DNA of 13,136 nucleotides. Source: Vermiculatibacterium agrestimuris (GTDB lineage Bacteria; Bacillota; Clostridia; Oscillospirales; Oscillospiraceae). This document shows, piece by piece, positions 1 to 6,581 of the stretch. The stretch covers positions 1 through 13,136 of the forward strand of contig NZ_CALPCU010000039.1 in assembly GCF_943193085.1 (NCBI RefSeq), in the 5' to 3' direction. A program made the position numbers and the translations under genes. Below the pieces are notes generated by a model that searched no databases, was not told the origin of the DNA, and saw nothing but the letters and a program-made list of their open reading frames with translations. Within the stretch, counting starts at the first letter, position 1, and every line of letters begins with the position of its first letter.

Positions 1-1
1 G

Positions 2-745
2 GTGGAGCGCTCCACCTCCCGTCAGGAGCGGCAGTCCAAGACCCTGGAGCTGCTGGGGAGGGTGCTGGACATGGAGCCGCCCCGGCGCATTGAGAGTTAT
101 GATATCTCCAACCAGGGCGCCGACGACATCGTGGCCTCCATGGTGGTCTATGTGGACGGCAGGCCCCTGAAGCGGGACTACCGCCGCTTCAAGCTCAAGG
201 ATATGGACGGGCCCGACGACTACGCCTCCATGGAGCAGGTGCTCACCAGAAGGTTCAAGCGGTATCTGGAGGGGGACGAAAAGTTTGGCCAGCTGCCCGA
301 CGTCCTCTTCATCGACGGCGGCGCCGAGCACGCCCGGGTGGCTCTGGGAGTGGAGCGGGCGCTGGGGCTATCTATTCCCATCTTCGGCATGGTGAAGGAC
401 GACCGCCACCGCACCCGGGCGCTGATGACCCCGGAGGGCAGAGAGATCGGTATCCAGCGCTACCCGGCGGTCTTCGCCCTGGTGGGACAGATCCAGGAGG
501 AGACCCACCGTTTCGCCATCGAGTTCCACCGCCAGCAGCAGTCCCAGCGGGTGAAGGGCTCGGAGCTGGACAAGATCCCCGGTATCGGGCAGAAGCGGCG
601 CAACGAGCTGCTAAAACACTTCAAAAGCGTAAAGAATATAAAAAATTCCTCTCTGGCGGAGCTGGAGGAAGTGGTGGGAAAGGCCGCCGGGAAGGCGGTC
701 TACGACTGGTTCGACCGCCGGGGCAAGGAGAAAACGGAGGGGTGA
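2..745 (+). CDS. uvrC: UvrABC system protein C, C-terminal part (5'-truncated by the window edge)
   Basis: UvrC makes the dual incisions of nucleotide excision repair after UvrA/UvrB recognise a lesion. The frame is open at the left edge, so only the last ~247 residues are seen and the GIY-YIG N-terminal nuclease and UVR domain lie outside. What is visible is the RNase H-like 5'-incision nuclease domain: RIESYDISN with the likely metal-binding Asp34 (partial numbering), LFIDGG with Asp105, and the family motif QEETHRFAIEFHR near residues 165-177. It is followed by a helix-hairpin-helix region (about 187-238, LDKIPGIGQKRRNELL) used for DNA binding. No frameshift or missing motif is seen. rsmD follows about 35 bases after the stop, so the two are probably co-transcribed. 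Identity is very secure; the true start is outside the window. Confidence 0.97.
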   Translation: MERSTSRQERQSKTLELLGRVLDMEPPRRIESYDISNQGADDIVASMVVYVDGRPLKRDYRRFKLKDMDGPDDYASMEQVLTRRFKRYLEGDEKFGQLPDVLFIDGGAEHARVALGVERALGLSIPIFGMVKDDRHRTRALMTPEGREIGIQRYPAVFALVGQIQEETHRFAIEFHRQQQSQRVKGSELDKIPGIGQKRRNELLKHFKSVKNIKNSSLAELEEVVGKAAGKAVYDWFDRRGKEKTEG

Positions 746-781
746 AGGCCCCGGAAACCACACTGGAAAGGACGGATGGAA

Positions 782-1333
782 ATGCGTGTTATCACAGGCT
801 CGGCCCGGGGGCGGAAGCTGAAGGAGCTGCCTGGTATGGATACCCGGCCCACCACCGACAAGGTCAAGGAGTCTATCTTCAATATCATCCAGTTCGACGT
901 GGAGGGCCGCCGGGTGCTGGATCTCTTTGCAGGCACCGGCCAGCTGGGCATCGAGGCCCTGAGCCGCGGGGCGGAGAGGTGCGTCTTCGTGGACAGCGGC
1001 CGGGAGGCGGTGAAGGTCGTCCGGGAAAACGTGGCGCTTACCGGCTTTGAAAATCAAAGCCGCGTTCACCAGGGGGACTCCGTGGCCTTCCTCACCTCCT
1101 GCCGGGAGAAGTTCGCCCTGTGCTTTTTGGATCCGCCCTATGCCTCCGATCTGCTGGACAGGGCCCTGGCAAAGATCGCCGAGATTGACATTATGGCGGA
1201 AAATGGTATAATTGTCTGTGAAAGTGCCGCAGGCCGGCTCCTGCCCCAGCTCCCCGCGCCCTATGAGATGGGCCGGGAGTACCGTTACGGCAAGATCAAG
1301 CTGACCCTTTACCACCGCCGCGCCCAGCCGTGA
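782..1333 (+). CDS. rsmD: 16S rRNA (guanine(966)-N(2))-methyltransferase RsmD
   Basis: RsmD is an S-adenosylmethionine-dependent enzyme that methylates N2 of G966 of 16S rRNA in the assembling small subunit. The protein has the Rossmann SAM-binding motif DLFAGTGQLG (about residues 47-56) and the catalytic DPPY tetrapeptide (about 117-120) of N2-guanine methyltransferases. It opens with MRVITGSARGRKL, the usual start of the family, and at 183 residues has normal length. Two in-frame ATGs exist, at 776 and 782. I chose 782 because the AGGA at 769-772 lies 9 bases upstream of it, against only 3 bases from 776, and because family members usually begin MRVI. The rsmD-coaD pairing is a common bacterial arrangement. 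The coding sequence around 1185-1212 also contains a full-consensus promoter. Confidence 0.95.
   Translation: MRVITGSARGRKLKELPGMDTRPTTDKVKESIFNIIQFDVEGRRVLDLFAGTGQLGIEALSRGAERCVFVDSGREAVKVVRENVALTGFENQSRVHQGDSVAFLTSCREKFALCFLDPPYASDLLDRALAKIAEIDIMAENGIIVCESAAGRLLPQLPAPYEMGREYRYGKIKLTLYHRRAQP
1185..1212 (+). promoter_or_regulatory. Full-consensus sigma-A promoter inside rsmD, probably driving coaD
   Basis: TTGACA at 1185-1190 and TATAAT at 1207-1212 are separated by 16 bases, and TGG directly before the -10 gives an extended -10 element. Both hexamers match the vegetative consensus exactly, although the site lies in GC-rich rsmD codons. A transcript would start near 1219 and carry a leader of about 140 bases to the coaD ATG. 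The match is seen directly; activity is inferred. Confidence 0.7.
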
Positions 1334-1361
1334 GGGCCGCCGCAGCCAAGGATGTGTTGCC

Positions 1362-1859
1362 ATGAAGACCGCCATTTACCCCGGCAGCTTTGACCCCATC
1401 ACCCTGGGGCATCTAAACGTGATCAAGCGGGCCGCCAGCTGCTTTGACAAGCTCATCGTCTGTGTGATGGTGAATTCCGAGAAGATGACGACGGGCCTGT
1501 TTACCCCCGACGAGCGGGTAGAGCTGATCCGCCGGGTGGTGACTAAGCTGCCCAACGTGGAGGTGGATCAGTCCACGCTTATGATCTCCGAATACGCCCG
1601 GCAGAAAAAGGCCTGTACGCTGATCAAGGGCCTTCGGGCGGTGTCCGACTATGAGAAGGAGCTTCAGATGGCGCTGATCAACCGGAAGCTGAACCCCCGG
1701 CTGGACACCATGTTCCTGCCCTCCAGCACCAAGTATACCTATATCAGTTCCAGCGTGGTCAAGGAGATGGCCTATTACGGAGCTGACCTGAGCGATTTTG
1801 TCCCCCGTGAGATCATCGGGGATGTGAACGAAAAAATGAAAAGCGGGAGGAAGCTATAA
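1362..1859 (+). CDS. coaD: Pantetheine-phosphate adenylyltransferase
   Basis: CoaD transfers AMP from ATP to 4'-phosphopantetheine, the penultimate step of coenzyme A synthesis in the cytoplasm. The sequence has the nucleotidyltransferase signature GSFDPITLGHL (residues 8-18, containing the T/HxGH ATP-binding motif), the conserved KGLRAVSDYEKELQMA block (89-104) that binds the phosphopantetheine arm, and the late YTYISSSVVKE motif (about 125-135). Its 165 residues match the family length. AAGGA at 1348-1352, 9 bases before the ATG, is a modest ribosome binding site. It follows rsmD by 28 bases and its stop abuts the next ATG directly, suggesting translational coupling with the coiled-coil gene. 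Transcription may come from upstream or from the promoter inside rsmD. Confidence 0.97.
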   Translation: MKTAIYPGSFDPITLGHLNVIKRAASCFDKLIVCVMVNSEKMTTGLFTPDERVELIRRVVTKLPNVEVDQSTLMISEYARQKKACTLIKGLRAVSDYEKELQMALINRKLNPRLDTMFLPSSTKYTYISSSVVKEMAYYGADLSDFVPREIIGDVNEKMKSGRKL

Positions 1860-2393
1860 ATGGCCACTGAAGTTGACGAACTGTTGGACATGCTCTTTGA
1901 GATGATCGACGAGGCGAAGAACGTGCCGCTGGCCTCGGATAAGTGTATGGTGGAGCGGGACAAGGCGCTGGATCTCATCGACGAGATCCGGGGCCAGTTC
2001 CCCATGGAGCTGGCCGAGGCCAAGAAGCTGCGCAGCGCCCGGGACGAGTATATCGCCTCCGCCAAGCGGGAGGGAGAGCTGATCCTGAAGCAGGCCGAGG
2101 AGAAGGCCAAGCAGATGTTGGCGGAGGACGAGCTGATGGCCAAGGCCAAGCGCCAGGGCGAGGAGCTGGTGGCCCAGGCCAAGCGGTACAGCAGAGAGCT
2201 GCGCCAGGCGGCCAACACTTACTGCGAGGACGCCATGCGCCGCACGGAAGAGGCGGTGGGAGAGGCGTTTGACGAGATCAAAAAGGCCCGCTCCCGGTTC
2301 CGGGCCGCCGCGGCCAGCGCGGAGGGCGTCCCTCAGGGCGGCCAGGGCGAGCAGCCCCAGCGGGAGATCTTTGACGCTGAGGCGGAGGAGTAA
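1860..2393 (+). CDS. Uncharacterised coiled-coil protein downstream of coaD
   Basis: I do not recognise a named family. The 177-residue product is highly charged and mostly predicted helix. There is a short acidic/hydrophobic head (about 1-25), a long heptad-like segment rich in Ala, Glu, Lys and Arg (about 50-150, including AKREGELILKQAEEKAKQML), and a disordered Gly/Gln-rich acidic tail ending EAEE. No membrane segment or signal peptide is visible. This composition resembles the stalk of F-type ATPase subunit b or DivIVA-type proteins and could attract such annotations, but no subunit-b membrane anchor is present, so I would not use those names. The ATG follows the coaD TAA with no gap, so translation is probably coupled. 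It is the last gene before the terminator at 2405-2440. The coding call is secure; function is unknown. Confidence 0.85.
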   Translation: MATEVDELLDMLFEMIDEAKNVPLASDKCMVERDKALDLIDEIRGQFPMELAEAKKLRSARDEYIASAKREGELILKQAEEKAKQMLAEDELMAKAKRQGEELVAQAKRYSRELRQAANTYCEDAMRRTEEAVGEAFDEIKKARSRFRAAAASAEGVPQGGQGEQPQREIFDAEAEE

Positions 2394-2404
2394 AAGAGGA
2401 AAAG

Positions 2405-2440
2405 AAAACGGCTGGTGGGATTTCCCACCAGCCGTTTTTT
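2405..2440. terminator. Bidirectional intrinsic terminator between convergent transcripts
   Basis: An 11-bp perfect stem, CGGCTGGTGGG (2409-2419) with CCCACCAGCCG (2424-2434), closes a 4-base ATTT loop. It is followed by six T on the plus strand (2435-2440) and preceded by AAAA (2405-2408), which becomes a T tract on the minus strand. It lies 11 bases after the plus-strand coiled-coil stop and 33 bases beyond the minus-strand RCC1 gene stop, so it can end both transcripts. A small extra stem, CGCCT/AGGCG (2442-2455), lies on the RCC1 side. Confidence 0.92.
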
Positions 2441-2473
2441 GCGCCTATTCAGGCGTGAGCATATCGATGCGCT

Positions 2474-4156
2474 TCAACCGGCGTAGGGCGTACCGGTCTC
2501 GATGTAGACCCGGCCGGTATCCCTGTTCCAGCCCACGTTGAAGCCCAGAGCCTGGCCCAAGTCCCGAAGCTTGAAATAGGTGTAGCCGCCGCCCTTGTCA
2601 TCTGTGAGGAGAATGGCGGAGAGGGGGACTTCCCGGCCGTTGACAATGACGGTGGGAGTTCCCTGGCGGCCCTGCCGGTCGCCGGAGAAGGGGGTGTGCA
2701 TCTCGGAGCCGTTGGAAGAATAGGCGAAGCCTGTGAGGATAGAGGTGACGGAGGCGCTCCAGCTCACCTGAAACTGGGCGGGGGAGCCGTTGAGGAGGAA
2801 GGCCGCGTCCCGGAGCTTGACGTAGTTGGTCTCATAGCCCTTTCCGTCCTTCAGGGCGTAAGCCTGAAGGACGACGGGAGCGCCGTCCAAATCCACCTCC
2901 TGAGTGCGGGCATAGGCGGTGACGGGCTGGGGATAGACCTTCTCTGTGGAAGGGGTCTGGGAGGGAGAGGGCTCGCCGGTGGAGGGATCCGGAACGGAGA
3001 CCGGGGCCGAGACGCTCTGGAAGGTTCCGTTGCCCAGCTGACCGCTGGAATTGCTGCCCCAGGTGAGCAGAGAACCTGCCCGGATGGCCAGGGAGTGCTC
3101 GCCCCCGGCCTGGATCTGCTGGATGTTGCCATCCAGCCTGACGGGGAGGGCGAGCTTCTGCATGGTGGCCGGGGCGAGTTGGCCGTAAACGTTGCTGCCC
3201 CAGCCCCAGAGGGAGCTGTCCGTCTTGAGGGCGAGAACGTGGCAGGCCCGGGAGGAGCCGCCGGCGCTCACCGCGCTGACCTCGGAGAGGATCTGGATGG
3301 GGGTGGTCTGGCAGAAGGTGGAGCCGGCGCCGGGCTGCATGACAGCCATGTTACCGGTGCCGCCGTTGCCCAGCTGTCCATACTGGTTGTCGCCCCAGGC
3401 CCAGAGAGAACCGTCGGTCTTGATGGCCAGGGAGTAGGCCCGGCTGGCGCTGACGGCGGAGACGTCGCGCATTATCTGAATGGGGGTGAGGCAGTCGGCC
3501 ATGGGGTCGCCGCCCGGCGTGTCGGCGCCCAGCTGGCCGGCCAGGTTGGCGCCCCAGGCCCAGAGGGAGCCGTCGGCCTTGAGGGCCAGGGTATGGGCCT
3601 CGCCGGCGGCCACGGCAGTGACGGCGTCCATGACCTTCACCGGAGTGGTCTGATCCTGGGCGGAGCCGATCCCCAGCTGTCCGCTGCGGTTGGCGCCCCA
3701 GGCCCAGAGGGAGCCGTCAGTCTTGATGGCCAGGGAGTGGGAGGCCCCGGCATATACGGCGGACACCCCGTCCATGACCTTGGCGGGGGTGGCGTGGACG
3801 GCGTTGTCCTGCGCCCCCAGGCCCAGTTGGCCGGAGGCGTTGTTGCCCCAGGCCCAGAGGGAACCGTCGGCCTGCACCGCCAGGGAGTGATTGCCTCCGG
3901 CGGCCATGCTGGTGACGAAGTCCATGACCTTTACCGGGGCGGCGCGGTCGGCGCTGCCGCCGTCCCCCAGCTGACCCATGCTGCCGCCGCCCCAGGCCCA
4001 GAGGGAGCCGTCGGTTTTGAGGGCCAGGGTATGCCGGTCGCCGGCGGCGGCCAGGTTGAAGGCGCCGGGGTTCTCCGCCGCTCCGGCGGGAAGGGCCAGG
4101 GCACAGGTCAGAGCCAGGCCCCACAGGGCGGCAAGCCATCGCTTTTTCGTGTTCAC
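2474..4156 (-). CDS. Secreted RCC1-repeat protein with C-terminal copper-amine-oxidase-N-like domain
   Basis: This 560-residue product begins at GTG (complement of 4154-4156). A strong GGAGGAGG ribosome binding site lies about 8 bases upstream. Residues 1-27 form a signal peptide: basic MNTKKR, a hydrophobic core and an Ala-rich cleavage site near AGA-AE. Seven RCC1-like blades follow (about 35-385), each with a core like HSLAIKTDGSLWAWG followed by a GQLG turn, which suggests a beta-propeller. A Pro/Ser/Thr-rich linker (about 386-410) leads to a C-terminal region (about 411-556) containing YVKLRDAAFLL and YTYFKLRDLGQALGF, typical of copper-amine-oxidase N-terminal-like (stalk) domains found on clostridial surface proteins. 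No LPXTG motif or membrane anchor is seen, so it is probably released or held non-covalently on the wall. The partner or ligand cannot be told. It is a single-gene unit, convergent with coaD and divergent from mraZ. Confidence 0.88.
   Translation of the reverse strand: MNTKKRWLAALWGLALTCALALPAGAAENPGAFNLAAAGDRHTLALKTDGSLWAWGGGSMGQLGDGGSADRAAPVKVMDFVTSMAAGGNHSLAVQADGSLWAWGNNASGQLGLGAQDNAVHATPAKVMDGVSAVYAGASHSLAIKTDGSLWAWGANRSGQLGIGSAQDQTTPVKVMDAVTAVAAGEAHTLALKADGSLWAWGANLAGQLGADTPGGDPMADCLTPIQIMRDVSAVSASRAYSLAIKTDGSLWAWGDNQYGQLGNGGTGNMAVMQPGAGSTFCQTTPIQILSEVSAVSAGGSSRACHVLALKTDSSLWGWGSNVYGQLAPATMQKLALPVRLDGNIQQIQAGGEHSLAIRAGSLLTWGSNSSGQLGNGTFQSVSAPVSVPDPSTGEPSPSQTPSTEKVYPQPVTAYARTQEVDLDGAPVVLQAYALKDGKGYETNYVKLRDAAFLLNGSPAQFQVSWSASVTSILTGFAYSSNGSEMHTPFSGDRQGRQGTPTVIVNGREVPLSAILLTDDKGGGYTYFKLRDLGQALGFNVGWNRDTGRVYIETGTPYAG
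3056..4015 (-). repeat. Seven-fold intragenic repeat encoding the RCC1 blades
   Basis: A core that reads gccccaggcccagaggga on the plus strand recurs with few changes at 3989, 3845, 3695, 3551, 3392 and 3197, and in a degenerate form at 3056. Spacings are 144, 150, 144, 159, 195 and 141 bases, all multiples of three. Each copy encodes the SLWAWG strand of one blade. The close nucleotide match suggests blade duplication or recombination, although shared codon bias adds to it. The N-terminal blades are the most alike. Confidence 0.8.
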
Positions 4157-4201
4157 AGGGGATCTCCTCCTCCGGGTGGAAACCTTAATATAACTGCAAC
4201 T

Positions 4202-4230
4202 ATTCTACCCCAGAACGCCCGGTCTGGCAA
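4202..4230 (-). promoter_or_regulatory. Candidate promoter for the RCC1-repeat gene
   Basis: On the minus strand, TTGCCA (complement of 4225-4230) and TAGAAT (complement of 4202-4207) are spaced by 17 bases. Transcription would start near 4195 and give a leader of about 38 bases before the GTG start. The -35 lies within the left arm of the 4214-4261 hairpin. A second possible -10, TATATT (complement of 4187-4192), has a poorer -35. Confidence 0.55.
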
Positions 4231-4263
4231 GGCCCACTTTGGCCCTGCCAGGCCGGGCGTTTT
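4214..4263 (+). terminator. Long GC-rich hairpin with short T tract, terminator-like on the plus strand
   Basis: AACGCCCGGTCTGGCA (4214-4229) pairs with TGCCAGGCCGGGCGTT (4246-4261) with one T-G wobble. After one mismatch, GGCC (4231-4234) pairs with GGCC (4241-4244), leaving a CACTTT loop. That is about 20 pairs followed by TTTT (4260-4263). The polarity fits plus-strand termination, yet the obvious upstream plus-strand transcript already ends at 2440. It may stop antisense transcription across the RCC1 gene, insulate mraZ, or be a palindromic operator, since it overlaps the RCC1-gene -35. The structure is certain; the role is not. Confidence 0.55.
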
Positions 4264-4501
4264 CCTCTGCTCCGACCCCGGAGGGGGCGGGGGAAATTTT
4301 GTGAAAAAAGCGCATTGCCGGCGGCGGGGATTTTGTCGAAACACAAGATATGGGGCAAAAAACGGAGGGGACATCAAGAAGCTGTGGTTTTGCGCCGAAA
4401 AATAGTTACAAAGAAAAACAGAAATCCCGCTTCCATACGAAAAAAGAGGAAATTGACCTGAAAAAAATGAAAAATCCCCGGAAAAAAATTCAAAAGAAGT
4501 A
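4264..4501. other. Gene-free divergent region with A-rich tract upstream of mraZ
   Basis: The 439-base gap between the RCC1 gene and mraZ holds the elements listed separately plus this stretch. Composition shifts from G-rich (4270-4290) to strongly A-rich from about 4380, with several A runs near 4440-4495 directly upstream of the mraZ -35. Such a tract could act as an UP element or curved DNA. The short open frames here have no ribosome binding site or family resemblance, and I see no RNA gene. Confidence 0.5.
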
Positions 4502-4530
4502 TTGCAATTTTGTTACAGACCCTTTATACT
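4502..4530 (+). promoter_or_regulatory. Promoter of the mraZ-headed dcw operon
   Basis: TTGCAA at 4502-4507 and TATACT at 4525-4530 are spaced by exactly 17 bases and preceded by an A-rich tract. Transcription should start near 4537, about 60 bases before the mraZ ATG and directly before the repeated TGGAGC motifs at 4541 and 4551. This is the expected place for the main dcw promoter. Confidence 0.7.
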
Positions 4531-4538
4531 AAAAGCAC

Positions 4539-4587
4539 AGTGGAGCGAAATGGAGCAAAAAACCATAAAAAGACATTAAAGTGGGGG
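4539..4587 (+). promoter_or_regulatory. Putative MraZ operator (direct-repeat boxes)
   Basis: Two near-identical 10-base units, TGGAGCGAAA (4541-4550) and TGGAGCAAAA (4551-4560), stand head to tail just after the predicted transcription start. A third TGG, in AAAGTGGGG, starts at 4582, about three helical turns on, next to the ribosome binding site. MraZ proteins are known to bind short G-rich direct repeats spaced by one helical turn in front of their own gene, so autorepression of the cluster is the likely role. The repeats are seen; binding is inferred. Confidence 0.65.
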
Positions 4588-4595
4588 GTGAGAGC

Positions 4596-5012
4596 ATGAC
4601 CGGTACTTATGAACATTCCATCGACGCCAAGGGTCGGCTCTTCATCCCTGCCAAGCTCCGGGAGGAGCTGGGCGTGTCTTTTCACCTGGCCATGGGGGTG
4701 GACGCCTGTCTTGCCATCTATCCCCAGGAGACCTGGAACCGCTTCACCGAGAAGTTCGCCTCCCTGCCTATGAGCGTGTCCAAGTCCATGCGCACCCTCT
4801 TTGCCAACGCCGCCAAGTGCGAGCTGGACAGCCAGGGGCGCATCGTGGTTCCCCCCAAGCTGCGCAAGTACGCCAAGCTGGACAAGGACGTGGTCATCAT
4901 CGGCGTCAGCGACCGGGCGGAGATCTGGGCCGCCGAGACCTGGAATGCCCAGGAGGAGGAAGAGATGACCCCGGAGAAGATGTCCGCCTGTATGGAGGCA
5001 CTGGGCTTCTGA
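4596..5012 (+). CDS. mraZ: Transcriptional regulator MraZ
   Basis: MraZ is a DNA-binding protein of the AbrB/SpoVT swapped-hairpin type that regulates the division and wall gene cluster it heads. The 138 residues contain two similar halves, with DAKGRLFIPAKLRE (10-23) and DSQGRIVVPPKLRKY (78-92) as the paired signature motifs. I chose the ATG at 4596. GGTGA at 4587-4591 lies 4 bases upstream, and MTGTYEHSIDAKGR matches the usual start. The GTG at 4581 would put the ribosome binding site inside the gene. The stop overlaps the rsmH start by one base (TGATG), indicating translational coupling. Promoter and putative operator lie just upstream. Confidence 0.96.
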   Translation: MTGTYEHSIDAKGRLFIPAKLREELGVSFHLAMGVDACLAIYPQETWNRFTEKFASLPMSVSKSMRTLFANAAKCELDSQGRIVVPPKLRKYAKLDKDVVIIGVSDRAEIWAAETWNAQEEEEMTPEKMSACMEALGF

Positions 5013-5947
5013 TGGAGGAATTTTCTCATAAGCCGGTGCTGCTGGACGAGTGCATTCAGGGCCTGAACATCAAGCCCGACGGCATCTATGTGGACGGCAC
5101 CCTGGGCCGGGCGGGCCACTCCAGTGAGATCGCCAAACGGCTCACCACCGGCCATCTCTACTGCATCGACCGGGATATCGCCGCCATTGAACACGCCAGG
5201 GAGAAGCTCTCCCCCTGGATGGACGCGGTGACTCTCGTCCACGGCAACTTCACCGACCTGACCCGGCTGCTCGCAGAGGCGGGCGCCCCCGCCGCCGACG
5301 GGATGCTGTTCGACTTTGGCGTATCCTCCCCTCAGCTGGACGACCCGGCACGAGGTTTTTCCTATATGCATGACGCCCCGCTGGATATGCGGATGGATCA
5401 GAGGGAACCCCTTACCGCCCGGACGGTGGTCAATGAGTGGCCCCAGGAGGAGCTGCGGCGCATCCTCTGGCAGTATGGAGAGGAGCGGTATGCCCCCGTC
5501 ATCGCGGGAGCCGTCGTCCGGGCAAGGGGACAAGCGCCCATCGAGACCACCTTCCAACTGGTGGAGGTGATCCGCGCCGCCCTCCCGGCCCAGGCCCTGC
5601 GGGAGAAACAGCACCCCGCCAAGCGCACCTTCCAGGCCATCCGCATCGCCGTCAACGACGAGCTTACCGCGGCGCAGCGGGTCATTGAGCAGGCGGTGCC
5701 CCTGCTGGCGCCGGGCGGAAGACTGTGCGTTATCACCTTTCACTCCCTGGAGGACAGGATCGTAAAGACCGGCTATGCTGGCTTCGTCAAGGGCTGTACC
5801 TGTCCCCCGGATTTCCCGGTGTGTGTGTGCGGCAAAAAGCCCAGCTTGAAGCTCATCAACAAAAAACCCATTCTTCCCGGGGAGAAGGAGCTGGAGGAAA
5901 ACCCCCGCTCCCGCAGCGCCAAGCTGCGCATCGCCGAGAAGCTGTAA
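5012..5947 (+). CDS. rsmH: 16S rRNA (cytosine(1402)-N(4))-methyltransferase RsmH (MraW)
   Basis: RsmH methylates N4 of C1402 in the decoding centre of 16S rRNA using S-adenosylmethionine. The 311-residue protein shows the SAM-binding DGTLGRAGHS (28-37), DFGVSSPQLD (101-110), the family block HPAKRTFQAIRIAVN (201-215), ITFHSLEDRIVK (241-252) and the C-terminal NPRSRSAKLR (297-306). A Cys-rich stretch, CTCPPDFPVCVCGKKP (262-277), precedes the tail and is common in Gram-positive members. The start is the ATG at 5012, which overlaps the mraZ stop. GGAGG at 4994-4998 is rather far from it, so coupling to mraZ translation probably matters. The longer open frame beginning upstream runs through mraZ in another frame and is not the gene. 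Confidence 0.97.
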   Translation: MEEFSHKPVLLDECIQGLNIKPDGIYVDGTLGRAGHSSEIAKRLTTGHLYCIDRDIAAIEHAREKLSPWMDAVTLVHGNFTDLTRLLAEAGAPAADGMLFDFGVSSPQLDDPARGFSYMHDAPLDMRMDQREPLTARTVVNEWPQEELRRILWQYGEERYAPVIAGAVVRARGQAPIETTFQLVEVIRAALPAQALREKQHPAKRTFQAIRIAVNDELTAAQRVIEQAVPLLAPGGRLCVITFHSLEDRIVKTGYAGFVKGCTCPPDFPVCVCGKKPSLKLINKKPILPGEKELEENPRSRSAKLRIAEKL

Positions 5948-5993
5948 GAGAGACACAAAAGATCCGCAAGCGGTCAGCGGAGAGGAGAATACC

Positions 5994-6536
5994 ATGGCAA
6001 GTGCCGTCAGACGGGGCAGCTACGACCCCTATCGCAATCTTACATATTCCGCCTATGACGGCTCCGCCGCCAGAGTGCTGGACGGGGAGGAAGTCCTCCG
6101 CCCCCAGCCTCAGGTACGGCCCCGCCATCAGGAGCTTGCCCGGCCCAAGGTGCAGGTGCGCCAGGCGGGAAAGGTCTCCCTTTTCGCCGTGGCGGGCTTT
6201 GCCGCGGTGGCGGCGCTGGCGGTGTTCATTCTGATGAGCTACGTCCAGCTGGCCACGGTGTCCAGCGAGGTGGTGTCCCTGAACAATGAGATGAGCCGCC
6301 TTCAGAGCGAGGAGGCTGTGCTCCGGGCCCGCTATGAGCTGGCCTACGACGTAGGCGCCATTGAAAATGCGGTCACTGCCGACGGCTCTATGAGCCGGCC
6401 CCAGCTGGGACAGATGGTCTACGTGGACATGACCGAGCCTGACAGCGTGGTGGTCTACGAGCAGGAACAGGAGACGGAGAGCGGACTTTTGGAGACTGTC
6501 CGGGAGACGCTGGGCAATCTTCTGGCATATTTTTGA
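5994..6536 (+). CDS. ftsL: FtsL-like septum formation protein
   Basis: This 180-residue protein has the bitopic layout of FtsL. There is a basic, Pro/Arg-rich cytoplasmic N-terminus (1-60), one membrane helix (about 62-83, LFAVAGFAAVAALAVFIL) and an extracytoplasmic segment starting with a short coiled coil (about 86-118, VVSLNNEMSRLQSEEAVLRA). FtsL sequences diverge strongly, so the call rests on topology plus position between rsmH and a class B PBP, where ftsL belongs. In the family it pairs with DivIC/FtsB and activates the FtsW-PBP synthase. The acidic tail (about 146-180) with a final LLAYF is longer than in many FtsL proteins. AGAGGAG (5981-5987), 6 bases upstream, sets the start. A DivIC-type identity cannot be fully excluded. 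Confidence 0.8.
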   Translation: MASAVRRGSYDPYRNLTYSAYDGSAARVLDGEEVLRPQPQVRPRHQELARPKVQVRQAGKVSLFAVAGFAAVAALAVFILMSYVQLATVSSEVVSLNNEMSRLQSEEAVLRARYELAYDVGAIENAVTADGSMSRPQLGQMVYVDMTEPDSVVVYEQEQETESGLLETVRETLGNLLAYF

Positions 6537-6581
6537 GCCGGGAACCATAGATTGGGTCGAGAAGGCACAGAAAGAGAAAAG

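Noticed and set aside
2696..4405. A 569-codon plus-strand open frame antisense to the RCC1 gene
   Set aside because: It mirrors the internal repeats of the RCC1 gene (PGPEGAVGL-like periodicity). It has no convincing start or ribosome site, and the minus strand has a signal peptide and recognisable domains.
4581..4595. GTG at 4581 as an upstream mraZ start
   Set aside because: It would place the GGTGA ribosome site inside the gene and add MGGES, which is not typical of MraZ; the ATG at 4596 fits better.
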